NCBI GenBank assembly: GCA_903929845.1 | Contig: CAIYWF010000279.1 | Span: 1 to 19,379, forward strand | DNA: 19,379 bases | Direction: 5' to 3' | Origin: an uncultured Chlorobiaceae bacterium | Lineage (GTDB): Bacteria > Bacteroidota > Chlorobiia > Chlorobiales > Chlorobiaceae | Shown here: positions 1-8,071 of the stretch, one piece after another | Numbering within the stretch: position 1 is the first letter of the stretch | How the letters are laid out: each line of letters opens with the position of its first letter | The notes under the pieces: model-generated | Seen by the model: only the letters and a program-made list of their open reading frames with translations | Told to the model about the DNA's origin: nothing | Databases searched by the model: none | Position numbers and translations under genes: made by a program

Positions 1-83
1 ATGTGGTGCATGTACTTGCGAAATATTTTCAGCATTTTCCCAACTCGTTTTTCTCCGACATCGTACACGGCAATATAGTACAT
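1..83 (-). CDS. cas2: Cas2, CRISPR adaptation protein (N-terminal 27 residues, cut by window edge)
   Basis: The minus strand reads an ATG at 83-81 followed by MYYIAVYDVGEKRVGKML and nine more residues before the window ends. The opening beta strand ending in Y-D-V, with the conserved Asp at residue 8, is the hallmark of Cas2, the small ferredoxin-fold protein that forms the spacer-integration complex with Cas1. It starts 27 bases after the cas1 stop, the usual cas1-cas2 order. A GAAAAG stretch just upstream is at best a weak ribosome binding site. About two thirds of the protein lies outside the window, so intactness cannot be judged. Confidence 0.9.
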   Translation of the reverse strand, partial: MYYIAVYDVGEKRVGKMLKIFRKYMHH

Positions 84-110
84 GGCTTTTCAGTGTTTGA
101 GCGTTTAATG

Positions 111-1265
111 CTACCACCAGCTTCGGAACGCATGGTATGAATCTTCGCCAATGAGATGTTTGATGAGTTTATAGCATTCGAGACGAATGAGGCGGCGATA
201 TGAAACATCCCTGCCAAGTCCCCGATGCTTGATGGTTGTTCTCATACGCTCTTCAAACTCCTTGACCACAATTTTCCTGCCAGCATCGTTCAGGTGGCAA
301 AAGTTCAGGGCAGTGGTAAAATGTTTCGCCTGAATTTCACGGGTGTTGACCAGTTTGAAAATCATCCGGTCAATAAACATCGGCTTGAAAATTTCAGCCA
401 TATCAAGCGCCAGTGAAAACCTGCGTTCCGACGGTTCATGCAGAAAAGAGATTGTCGGGTTGAGCTGTGTCCGGTAAATTTCGGTGAGGCAGGCTGAATA
501 CATCAGGCTGTTACCGAACGACACCAGCGCATTGACGGCATTATCCGGCGGACGTTTCACCCGTTCCGAAAAGGAAAAAGCTGGGTCGGCCGAGCGGAGC
601 AGATGCTGCCACGATTGATAATAGAGCTTGCGGATATTCCCTTCAATACCCATCAGACAAGGGATATCAGATGCCGTCACAATACTGCCCGAAAGCGACT
701 CAATCTGCGCTATAGTATGAAAGAGCATGTCAACACTTTCCTGCCCCAGCGCAGCCTGCCGCGAATCGGCAGTGTAGTATTTCAAATTTCGCGTAATATT
801 TGCTGCCGCAGCCTCAATAAACTCACGAGCAAGCTCCATCCGTTTTTTCAGTGAGCTGTAATGCTTCACCTGATGCACAACCAGATACCCCGACAACAAG
901 TATTCGCGTGGGTAGTACGAGCCTGAATAAAACCCGTAATAGTTGAACAAGTGCATGGGAATGTGGTACTTGGTCAGAAAGTTCAGGAACTTCGTGTTGA
1001 AGTTCACCTCACCGAACACAAAAAAAGAATCAATGTTATTGATCGGGATCACTCGCCTGCCACCGGTATTCAGCTTGTCATCCTTCACGGGATTGAGCGA
1101 AAAGCTCTCCAGCTCATCCGACTCAAAATAGAGCAAAGGATCCGTTTCGATAGTCACCTCATCCTGCGTGACATGGGGCACAAAACAAATGGTGTTCTCA
1201 CGCCGAATGAGCACACCATTTGAGAAGATGTAAAACGGCTGTTTTGTAGGAATTGATTGGGACAT
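111..1265 (-). CDS. cas1: Cas1, CRISPR integrase
   Basis: This is the 384-residue metal-dependent integrase that, with Cas2, inserts new spacers into the CRISPR array. The all-helical C-terminal domain carries the expected catalytic residues: Glu208 in MGIEGN, His276 in FLHEPSE, and Asp288 with Glu291 in DMAEIFKP. The conserved SFGNSLMYS stretch sits at about 249-257. The N-terminal beta domain begins at FYIFSNGVL. It appears to hold an insertion of roughly 40 residues (about 30-71, acidic) before the conserved IPINNID/FVFGEV segment, which makes the protein longer than the usual 320-345 residues. GC content resembles the non-cas chromosome genes, unlike the genes just upstream. The gene lies 41 bases after the cas7 stop and 27 bases before cas2. 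No cas4 separates it from the effector genes. The ATG at 1265 is the only good start. Confidence 0.97.
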   Translation of the reverse strand: MSQSIPTKQPFYIFSNGVLIRRENTICFVPHVTQDEVTIETDPLLYFESDELESFSLNPVKDDKLNTGGRRVIPINNIDSFFVFGEVNFNTKFLNFLTKYHIPMHLFNYYGFYSGSYYPREYLLSGYLVVHQVKHYSSLKKRMELAREFIEAAAANITRNLKYYTADSRQAALGQESVDMLFHTIAQIESLSGSIVTASDIPCLMGIEGNIRKLYYQSWQHLLRSADPAFSFSERVKRPPDNAVNALVSFGNSLMYSACLTEIYRTQLNPTISFLHEPSERRFSLALDMAEIFKPMFIDRMIFKLVNTREIQAKHFTTALNFCHLNDAGRKIVVKEFEERMRTTIKHRGLGRDVSYRRLIRLECYKLIKHLIGEDSYHAFRSWW

Positions 1266-1306
1266 ACGATAAAAAGTTTATCATATACAGCTTAAATACA
1301 ATACTC

Positions 1307-2383
1307 CTATTCTTGTGATGCTGAAAATAGTTGATGCTCGTAATCGAAGCTGCTCATTTTTTTAATCAAAGCCTTTTCAGCATTATCAAGAGCATCAATG
1401 CATTCTTGTTTTGTTCTGATATATCCGCCTGCCGCTAAAGTAACGTAAGTTTCGACGCCATTCATTTCTTCTTCTATGATAGGCTCAGCTTTGTTTTCGT
1501 CCTCTTCTTTAAGTTTTGCTCTAATGCTACCAGCAATTTTATTAGCATTTTCTGAAATCGAAACGGCTAAAGTTTCCATCAAACTGAAAGTGCGTGCCTG
1601 ATTTGATGTAATTGTCCAGTTGATAATAGCATGAGCAAGCCCTTTAATCAAACGTTCACGCATCTCCTTTGGAGCAAGCAAACATGAACCAAAAACCGTA
1701 TCGGTTTCTGTCCATCCTTTTTCACGTAAACACTCTTCAGTTGTATCTATAATTTCCGGCTCCAACATATTGAGTGATACACAAAACAGACGACGCAAAT
1801 CAATGGCAATATCCTGAACAAAAAGTCCGGTTGCTCTTCTGTTATTAGGAATCCATTTTCTGCTTAAGCTCCTATCTTTTCCAACCAAGAGTTCAGTAAT
1901 TTGCTCTTCAGTTAGCTCTTGTCCTTTCTCATTTCTTATTATAACTTCATTATTTGGTCTATCACTTCTATCAAAAGAAATATTTTCAGAATCAACGCTA
2001 GAAAGCAAAGGATGAAGACCTCACATTGCTGAGATAGAAAGTGGACTTCTTCTTTTTAAAGTTCTATCCTTACCACCCTTTGCAGCTTTCATCCAGCCAC
2101 CAAATAATTGGTCTGAATATAGTGGATTGCAGGTTGCATAAACCTCACCTTCCTTCATCACACCCTGTTTATCAACATCAAATAAAAATGTAGTTGGGGA
2201 AGGAACTTCCTTTAAAGATTTTGACAATGCTTCCAGCAAGGATCGTTTTATCTGCTGACCACTGGAATATGGAATACTACGGTTGAACTGAGGATCATAA
2301 TACGTTTTTTGACCATCGGCAACGCAAAATACAGTATGGTCTGCTCTTTTAAGAGTTCTAACATAAATAGTGCTCATGATCAT
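1307..2383 (-). pseudogene. cas7: Cas7-type backbone subunit of Cascade, interrupted by an in-frame TGA at 2021-2023
   Basis: The minus-strand frame from the ATG at 2383 (or the second ATG at 2377) runs 120 codons, meets TGA at 2021-2023, and continues open in the same frame to TAA at 1307. Total length is 358 codons counting the TGA. The N-terminus (YVRTLKRADHTVF, then IPYSSGQQIKRSLLEAL at about 36-52) fits the start of a Cas7 RAMP protein, which polymerises along crRNA. The stop falls in SPLSISAM-stop-GLHPLL, a stretch that looks conserved in Cas7 relatives and normally has a residue such as Arg there; a CGA-to-TGA transition would explain it. Downstream the frame stays coding-like for 233 more codons. 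A TTG at 2008 could only give a headless fragment. The gene lies 11 bases after cas8 and is AT-rich like its upstream neighbours. The Cas7 call rests on the N-terminal motif, length and position. Recoding or a sequencing error are alternatives to a true null. Confidence 0.75.
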
Positions 2384-2394
2384 ATTTTTAAGGT

Positions 2395-3795
2395 TTATGA
2401 ATTTCTTTCTCGCTCAGCAAAAGCGTAGTCAAATTTGATTAAAACTACAAAGTAACCAAAATCTTCAGCCGACATCAAATGTACTTTATCCCGTAAGCTC
2501 TTGAACATTTTGAGCTTACTTTCATCGACATCTTTAATCAGCGTTGTCAGTGCATCTAAAAATGATTTTTTAGTTTTAGCCACTAATAGTTCAGACTGAA
2601 TAAGATTTTTTCTATCAGTCTTTGTTGTTCCCTCCCTATACTCGTGAAGCGCTAATGCAACTTCAGCGGTATATTTCAAAGATTCTTCTTTGTTTTTTGT
2701 GATCATTGCTAATAACCATGTTTTATATGTTCTGAAAGTAATAAGGTTTTCATAATCTTTCTGTTCGGCGTTTTTTACTCGAACGCTATAATCTTCTTCA
2801 GCTTCTCCCTTTTTTCGCGCAGCAACCGGTTTGATTAATTTGAGGTTTGAATCATTTCCATAATATTTTCTTAAATCCTTTGGCTCTAAAGCCTGCAATC
2901 CAAGAGAACCTAACTTGCAAGCACGTTTGATATGCAGCCCAAAAAGTGATTCATACTCTCTGGTATCATCTAATGCAGCTTGCTCGCCGAATAATATCTT
3001 ATAATAGTCAAATAGTTTTTGTGCTTGAGAGAAATGAAAGGGATAAAAGCCAAGCGTTTTATTAGTTTTCCCTAAACTATAAACATAGCCTGTAAAAGTA
3101 TGATGAGGAAATTTTCGAGAAATATTAAAAAAAAGCTCACTCCACTTTACAGTATTTACTTCAATATTTTTATCACTACGAGAAAAAATATTGTGTGCAT
3201 GAAGCATAGCAAAATCAAAATCTTCTCGAAATTGTTTACCATATGATAAATTTAACCATTGACCATTCCACGTATTAACTTGATTTCCTCTAAGTTCAGA
3301 TATTGTTGTATCGTTTAAAAACTGTCTATAAACATGCCAACCTTCGTAGAGTTTTAGCAAAATCTCTGGTTCGTTAAAAAAAATCGTATACGCACCTGTT
3401 ACTCCAATACCAAAGCCTCCTCCAATCCAAGATAAATAGATCTCTTCATCATCAAAAAGCAACCCAATGTCAGTCACTAAACCTGATGTGGTAGCAAATT
3501 CTTTCTCTTCAGCCGCAGGAAATCCAATAGCCGTACTGGCATCAATCTCCCCATCTAAAATTTTTTGATGTAGATTTTCTAATTTTTCAATTCGTTCCGC
3601 TGGTTGTAATGAATGGGTTTTTTGACCAGATGACATTTGCACAAATGGTGAGTTTGTAACCCAAAGCATGTATTTTTGATGATTAAAAAAGCACTCAAAA
3701 TAGAAACTATCAAAAAACTCTTTTGCCGAAAAAGTTTTTCCATATCTTTCATTATAAGCATATAAAAATGTTTTTCCAATTGTTGCCACTATCAT
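2395..3795 (-). CDS. cas8: Probable Cas8-type large subunit of a type I CRISPR effector
   Basis: This is a 466-residue protein starting at the ATG at 3795, six bases after the cas3 stop and followed after 11 bases by cas7. It lacks nuclease or helicase motifs. It has a glycine-rich stretch (SWIGGGFGIGVTG, about 122-134), many aromatic residues in the N-terminal half and a charged, helical C-terminal third, consistent with a large subunit plus a helical small-subunit-like domain. Cas8 proteins recognise the PAM and recruit Cas3, and they are too divergent to call by eye. The assignment comes from size and from being the only unassigned large gene between cas3 and cas7. The sequence does not look like Cse1 or Csd1. 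It may belong to a Bacteroidetes/Chlorobi I-B-like or PGING-like lineage, which I cannot confirm. Composition is AT-rich. Confidence 0.7.
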   Translation of the reverse strand: MIVATIGKTFLYAYNERYGKTFSAKEFFDSFYFECFFNHQKYMLWVTNSPFVQMSSGQKTHSLQPAERIEKLENLHQKILDGEIDASTAIGFPAAEEKEFATTSGLVTDIGLLFDDEEIYLSWIGGGFGIGVTGAYTIFFNEPEILLKLYEGWHVYRQFLNDTTISELRGNQVNTWNGQWLNLSYGKQFREDFDFAMLHAHNIFSRSDKNIEVNTVKWSELFFNISRKFPHHTFTGYVYSLGKTNKTLGFYPFHFSQAQKLFDYYKILFGEQAALDDTREYESLFGLHIKRACKLGSLGLQALEPKDLRKYYGNDSNLKLIKPVAARKKGEAEEDYSVRVKNAEQKDYENLITFRTYKTWLLAMITKNKEESLKYTAEVALALHEYREGTTKTDRKNLIQSELLVAKTKKSFLDALTTLIKDVDESKLKMFKSLRDKVHLMSAEDFGYFVVLIKFDYAFAERERNS

Positions 3796-3801
3796 AATTT
3801 T

Positions 3802-5973
3802 TTATAAAAATGAGTATTCAATAGTATAATTTTCTGTTTTGACTAACTCTTCAATAAGACCTAAATTTTTACTATACGCTTTATCAGGAATAATAAAAGG
3901 TGAAGATCCATATCCATCATTTAATTGTCGAAGCTCTTTGACGATAAAATATCTGGCATGTATCTCCATTTTATAGCGTTCATCATAATCCGATTGCATA
4001 TAAGAATCTTTATCGGTTTCAAGAATGCAGCTTACACTATCAATATCTAATAACTCAAGAAGAATAGCTTTACTATTATGAGTGAGCTTATCAATGCTCC
4101 ATTTTTCTGTCTCTTTGAAAACAGAATGTTGTTCAATATTCAAAAAATCAATTTCTGTAAAAACATTATCTATTTTCCCTTGCAATGACTTTTCATCTAA
4201 GACTTCTCCATTTGGTAAAACCTTATAACTTTTATTGATAATTTCAATGTCATAAGGTTTTGCATCTTTTGCATTATCGGGAGGTGGTAAAACATAAATT
4301 GATTTATATGTGCCGATAGTCTCTTTTGTTCTCTTCCGGTGTACCCTGCCAAAGCGCTGAATGAGTGCATCTAATGGTGCAGCTTCCGTAACCATTAGAT
4401 CAAAACTAATATCCAAGCTCACTTCAACGACTTGCGTTGCAACCACAATGCACGCCTCAGTAGATGAGTTAAAATTACCGTTTGGTTTTCCAAATTCGTC
4501 AAGTCCAAGTAGCAAACGCTCCTTTGCATCTCTGTCGCCTTTAGTAAATCGACTATGAATGAGAAGAATCGGAGTTTCTGGGAACAGTTCCCTAAACTTG
4601 GAATACTGTTCTTGCGCTGCTTTGACCCGGTTACAAACTACAAGAACTTTTTTCTGCTCGCTTACCGATTGCGCAATGATAGCAATGGCGCTCTCCCAAC
4701 TGTCAATTTTATGAATACTATGGCGATTGAATTGTTCCAACTCACTCTCTTCCAATTGAACTTCTAATACATTTTCTTTGCCGAGCAAATCAATAATGCG
4801 ACTGTAAAGCAGTTTCGGCATTGTCGCAGTCCCAATATGAATATTGCAACAGAGATATTTGAGTACTTGGATAATTTTCAGCACAATTGCTCGCGTCACA
4901 TCAGTATAGGTGTGAATTTCATCCAAAATGACATCACAACCTTTGATATCCATAATCATTGCTTCGTAACCATTTGTGCCAAAAGCAATTGCAGCGATTT
5001 GATGAGGGGTAAGAACTTTTACGGCGGCACCAACATGACCTTGAATAATTTTTTCTTCTCTGGATTTTCCTTCTAAAACAATTTTTGAAGCTGCATGTAA
5101 TAAGCGAATATCGATATCGGGATTGTCGCTTGTAAGGTTGTTTTTCACTTGCTTATACATGGCGTTGATTGACGCTTGAAACGGTAAAGTGTAAAACACA
5201 CGCCCCTTGCATCTTCTGAACAAAAAGTCCGTTTTTCCTGCACCAGTAGAGGCAACAACCATCGTGTGTTTTTTTTTGGAAGAAGCGCTTTTTAATGATA
5301 GAGGATAAAGATCATGTTTCCTGTTGTAGAAATCAAGGTTTGGCTTTTTGAAAATCCTCTCAAGATAATTGTCTGTCTTGCTGGAAAGTGCGGAGGCAAA
5401 GTAGTCCGCAGCCATTAAGAGACCTCGCCATTCCGAATAACCTTGTTCATTAACAGCATTTCTACAATACTTCAAAACCATTTCATAGTTCTCTTTGGCT
5501 TCGTCTATGCTAATGTTATGAACAGTGATTCCAAAAGCACTAAGAATTGTAAAGGCGTCTTTTTTCCATGACTCCCAATCTTTGCTATGAAGTACGAAAG
5601 AATCATCACGATTTTCTTCCAAGTCAAGAATACCCTTTTTTCCAACATCACATAAAACAGACTTATGATGAGCAATAATCATTTCAATTAGTGCAGGGTG
5701 CAAATCCTGTTCAAACAACGAAAGAAAAAAACAAGATGCAATTTCATGACGAAACGGTTTATCCTGTTTTTTATTTGTGATTAATCGTTTCTGAAAAACA
5801 GAACTGGCTTTACCAATATCGTGAAGAATTGCACCATATCTCGCTATTTTTGGATCGATATTTGAATAAACAGCAATTTTTTCTGCAACATTGCTAACCA
5901 GAAGCAAATGTTCGTGTAGTGTAGTTTCTTCTGGCTTGCCTTTAGCTTTAATGTGTGGACAGATCCATATCAT
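3802..5973 (-). CDS. cas3: Cas3, HD nuclease-helicase of a type I CRISPR system
   Basis: This is a 723-residue single-chain Cas3 that unwinds and degrades target DNA after Cascade recruitment. The N-terminal HD domain shows His20/His22, His-Asp at 51-52 (LHDIGKAS), His76 (FRHEIAS), a His pair at 102-103 (IIAHHKS) and Asp190 (MAADYF). The superfamily 2 helicase follows: Walker A ASTGAGKT at 241-248, the DEIH box at 351-354, motif III GTAT at 381-384, IHSRF at about 472-476, VVATQVVEVSLDI at about 510-522, and motif VI QRFGRVHRKR at 539-548. All motifs look intact. The ATG at 5973 starts one base after the cas5 stop (TGATATG), so translation is probably coupled. The gene sits between cas5 and cas8, an uncommon place compared with classical I-B, I-C or I-E loci. 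Composition is AT-rich. Confidence 0.97.
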   Translation of the reverse strand: MIWICPHIKAKGKPEETTLHEHLLLVSNVAEKIAVYSNIDPKIARYGAILHDIGKASSVFQKRLITNKKQDKPFRHEIASCFFLSLFEQDLHPALIEMIIAHHKSVLCDVGKKGILDLEENRDDSFVLHSKDWESWKKDAFTILSAFGITVHNISIDEAKENYEMVLKYCRNAVNEQGYSEWRGLLMAADYFASALSSKTDNYLERIFKKPNLDFYNRKHDLYPLSLKSASSKKKHTMVVASTGAGKTDFLFRRCKGRVFYTLPFQASINAMYKQVKNNLTSDNPDIDIRLLHAASKIVLEGKSREEKIIQGHVGAAVKVLTPHQIAAIAFGTNGYEAMIMDIKGCDVILDEIHTYTDVTRAIVLKIIQVLKYLCCNIHIGTATMPKLLYSRIIDLLGKENVLEVQLEESELEQFNRHSIHKIDSWESAIAIIAQSVSEQKKVLVVCNRVKAAQEQYSKFRELFPETPILLIHSRFTKGDRDAKERLLLGLDEFGKPNGNFNSSTEACIVVATQVVEVSLDISFDLMVTEAAPLDALIQRFGRVHRKRTKETIGTYKSIYVLPPPDNAKDAKPYDIEIINKSYKVLPNGEVLDEKSLQGKIDNVFTEIDFLNIEQHSVFKETEKWSIDKLTHNSKAILLELLDIDSVSCILETDKDSYMQSDYDERYKMEIHARYFIVKELRQLNDGYGSSPFIIPDKAYSKNLGLIEELVKTENYTIEYSFL

Positions 5974-5974
5974 A

Positions 5975-6571
5975 TCAATAATTATTTTTTACAGGCGTTC
6001 CAAAAATTTTTATATAACCAAACATTTTTTCATTTTGCTTATACCTGTTATATCCCACAAGAAAAGACTGTTCATTCTTTTCTAATATCAATTCGAACCC
6101 TGCAAATAACTCCTCATCCGTATCAAACTCTTCTTTGCTTACTTCTAATATTTCTTCAGTTGGATAAAGAATATCTTCATTTCTTGCAAGACAAATATGC
6201 TGTTTTACTGCAACCTCAGCATCTTCCAAATTTAGAAAAGCAAGAAATAAAACAGGTTCAATCATTACACAGCGAATTAATATAGCGTAAGGCCGCTCAT
6301 AAGATTTATTGTTTTTTGTTCCTTTTTCATTCCACCCTCGTGGCTGAACTTGTTCTTGTTGTTGTGATATCTGTTTATATCTTAATCGATGACTGAAAAT
6401 TTTCTTAATTTCACCATTATCATTTCTAAGTAATTCAGGAAAAAGCTTACGTTCAATTCCTGTAATTATTGAAGGAGTTAAAAATTGTTGACTATAAGTT
6501 TCGCTATCTCTAACGGCTGTCCAAGGCTTTATAAAGCCAAAAGGGCCAAAATATTTAACGACATAATACAT
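5975..6571 (-). CDS. cas5: Cas5 family protein, Cascade subunit that caps the crRNA 5' handle
   Basis: I place the start at the ATG at 6571 rather than at the longer open frame from 6637. MYYVVKYFGPFGFIKPW then begins exactly where Cas5 proteins begin, and the extra 22 codons would overlap the upstream cas6-like gene. The 198-residue product has the Cas5 N-terminal pattern: a first beta strand leading to GPFGFIKPW, then SETYSQQFLTPSIITGIERKLFP, matching the family's proline-threonine turn followed by a G-I/L-L helix. Cas5 binds the 5' handle of the crRNA next to Cas8. It lies 11 bases after the upstream cas6-like stop and one base before cas3. It is AT-rich. I do not see an obvious catalytic His for a Cas5d-type nuclease, and the presence of Cas6 makes that role unnecessary. 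Confidence 0.85.
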   Translation of the reverse strand: MYYVVKYFGPFGFIKPWTAVRDSETYSQQFLTPSIITGIERKLFPELLRNDNGEIKKIFSHRLRYKQISQQQEQVQPRGWNEKGTKNNKSYERPYAILIRCVMIEPVLFLAFLNLEDAEVAVKQHICLARNEDILYPTEEILEVSKEEFDTDEELFAGFELILEKNEQSFLVGYNRYKQNEKMFGYIKIFGTPVKNNY

Positions 6572-6582
6572 AGTAAATGATT

Positions 6583-7239
6583 TTAAATCAATGCACCAAA
6601 GCCAATTCCTGTTGAATTTCCAACGCCTACATTCCAAGCAAAAGCAATTGTCTCAGGCTTTCCGCTTACAATGACAGGACACCAGTTCACTTTATTATTT
6701 ATACCTTTATATGAAACTAATTTTACTTTTCGTCTTTCATAGCTTTTGTCAAATGAAATTTTTAATGACTCGTCATTCATACCAGCAGCATTCAGCTTTG
6801 TTTTCATTGTCTCTGTCATAAACAGATCCGAGTCATCGTCAAAGTATAGATAATGAACATACTTTTTATCAACCATTCTTTTAATTAAAACTGGAGTCGC
6901 GAGCATAAATCTTTCTTCTAACTTAAATACAGGATTTTCACAAACAATAACTTCTCGAACTATCATTCCATACCCAACTTCAGGACTAATCTGAATTTGT
7001 TTAATAATCTTCATTAATAACTTTGAATCATAAGCACTAATAAACCACTCTCCTCCTTCAGGAAAAGTAAGGTTACTTTTATTGGTGGAACCACATCTTA
7101 ATCCAGAAAAAGAATACAACGAAAGACTATCATGGATTTGTGCATCACTGACCCATCTATGAAATACCCCAGCCAATACAGCGTTATATTCAAAAGGTAC
7201 TGGCTGTTTATTTGTTGTTAATTTCAAATTAATTCGCAT
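6583..7239 (-). CDS. Second Cas6-like endoribonuclease (218 aa)
   Basis: The protein ends in WNVGVGNSTGIGFGAL, the glycine-rich loop that closes Cas6 RAMP proteins and contacts the crRNA repeat. Near the N-terminus, His36 in AQIHDSLSLYSFSGL lies where Cas6 catalytic histidines usually sit, just ahead of the F-S-x-L strand; His27 (GVFHRW) is a second candidate. It is shorter than the neighbouring 280-residue Cas6 and not recognisably similar to it outside these elements. The ATG at 7239 overlaps the end of the upstream cas6 by 11 bases. Composition is AT-rich like cas5 through cas7. I infer that it travelled with that effector module and processes its own repeat family. It could be catalytically active or only a repeat-binding Cascade subunit. 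Confidence 0.75.
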   Translation of the reverse strand: MRINLKLTTNKQPVPFEYNAVLAGVFHRWVSDAQIHDSLSLYSFSGLRCGSTNKSNLTFPEGGEWFISAYDSKLLMKIIKQIQISPEVGYGMIVREVIVCENPVFKLEERFMLATPVLIKRMVDKKYVHYLYFDDDSDLFMTETMKTKLNAAGMNDESLKISFDKSYERRKVKLVSYKGINNKVNWCPVIVSGKPETIAFAWNVGVGNSTGIGFGALI

Positions 7240-8071
7240 TACTGTATTTGATTTTGCTTGTCAAAATACTTCTCATCAACCCCACCATCCCAAGCCCCAT
7301 TGCATTATTCACCCCAAATCCACATTCATAGCCGACCTTTATCAGCTCTGGATGGCCTGTCACGGTAAAAGGGCATTCGATGTCCTTGACTCTGCTCTCT
7401 TTACCGTTTGCGTCCTTAATGGTAATCAGCTTTTCCACACTCCTCCCCTTTTCCTGCATCCGCTTGAGATATCCAACCTCAAACATTATCGAAAATGGGA
7501 CGCTGCCTTCTGGTGGTTCGGCGCCATAGATACCTCGATACTTGGCTTGCAGATTGTGCAGCAGCATGTCGGGCAGACGGTTGTCGTCGTAGCGGAGATA
7601 CTCTTTTGTATTCATTCCCGACGAGGGATCGCGATAGAGTGATGCAGCAAGCGGGGAGAGCATCGAAAATGCCATCCGTTCCGACCACTCTGGATCGGGT
7701 AGTGACTCGATAAGCTGCTTTTCGAACAAGGCGTTTTCTATACGCAACGCGCCATCACTAAAGAGACCGGAAATAAGATGCTGCAAAAATTCCTCTTTTG
7801 GAGAGGAGAGATAGAGCGTCACCGTACGGGAGCGCGACACAATTCTTCCCTGCTCAACGGTGCGTACCGGAATCTGCAAGTTGGAAAAGGTGAAATATTT
7901 GAACTTCTCCCGGGCGCCTTCAGAGGCATATCCATGCTCGTGCAACTGCGTGGCAAAAGAGCTTGATGAGTGTGCGAGCGTGGCATATATCGCCGAAGCG
8001 AGATGGTAGCCTGTATTGAGCGGAAGATATTCTACAGATTTCTGCTGCCGAAGTGTCAGCTTGAGTCTCAT
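7229..8071 (-). CDS. cas6: Cas6, crRNA-processing endoribonuclease
   Basis: This is a 280-residue Cas6 that cleaves the repeat in pre-crRNA. The N-terminal RAMP domain reads HLASAIYATL followed by TQLHEHGYAS, then FKYFTFSNL. His44 or His46 in the LHEHGY motif, with Tyr29 and Lys56/Lys58 nearby, match the Cas6 catalytic arrangement. The C-terminal glycine-rich loop is GYECGFGVNNAMGLGMVGL at about 248-266. After this loop there is a 14-residue basic tail (RSILTSKIKYSNAN) encoded by 7232-7273, where the DNA abruptly becomes AT-rich. The tail is probably not native to the protein. Base composition of the rest is chromosome-like. The start ATG at 8071 overlaps the stop of a possible 43-codon ORF in an ATGA arrangement. 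It is the first recognisable gene of the operon. Confidence 0.92.
   Translation of the reverse strand: MRLKLTLRQQKSVEYLPLNTGYHLASAIYATLAHSSSSFATQLHEHGYASEGAREKFKYFTFSNLQIPVRTVEQGRIVSRSRTVTLYLSSPKEEFLQHLISGLFSDGALRIENALFEKQLIESLPDPEWSERMAFSMLSPLAASLYRDPSSGMNTKEYLRYDDNRLPDMLLHNLQAKYRGIYGAEPPEGSVPFSIMFEVGYLKRMQEKGRSVEKLITIKDANGKESRVKDIECPFTVTGHPELIKVGYECGFGVNNAMGLGMVGLMRSILTSKIKYSNAN

Noticed and set aside
2021..2023. Selenocysteine or programmed recoding at the cas7 TGA
   Set aside because: Cas7 has no known selenoprotein form, and I see no obvious stable hairpin right after the codon. A nonsense mutation or sequencing error is simpler.
6572..6637. The longer N-terminus for Cas5 starting at 6637
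   Set aside because: It would overlap the upstream cas6-like gene by 55 bases and place 22 unusual residues before the standard Cas5 start at MYYVVKYFGPF.
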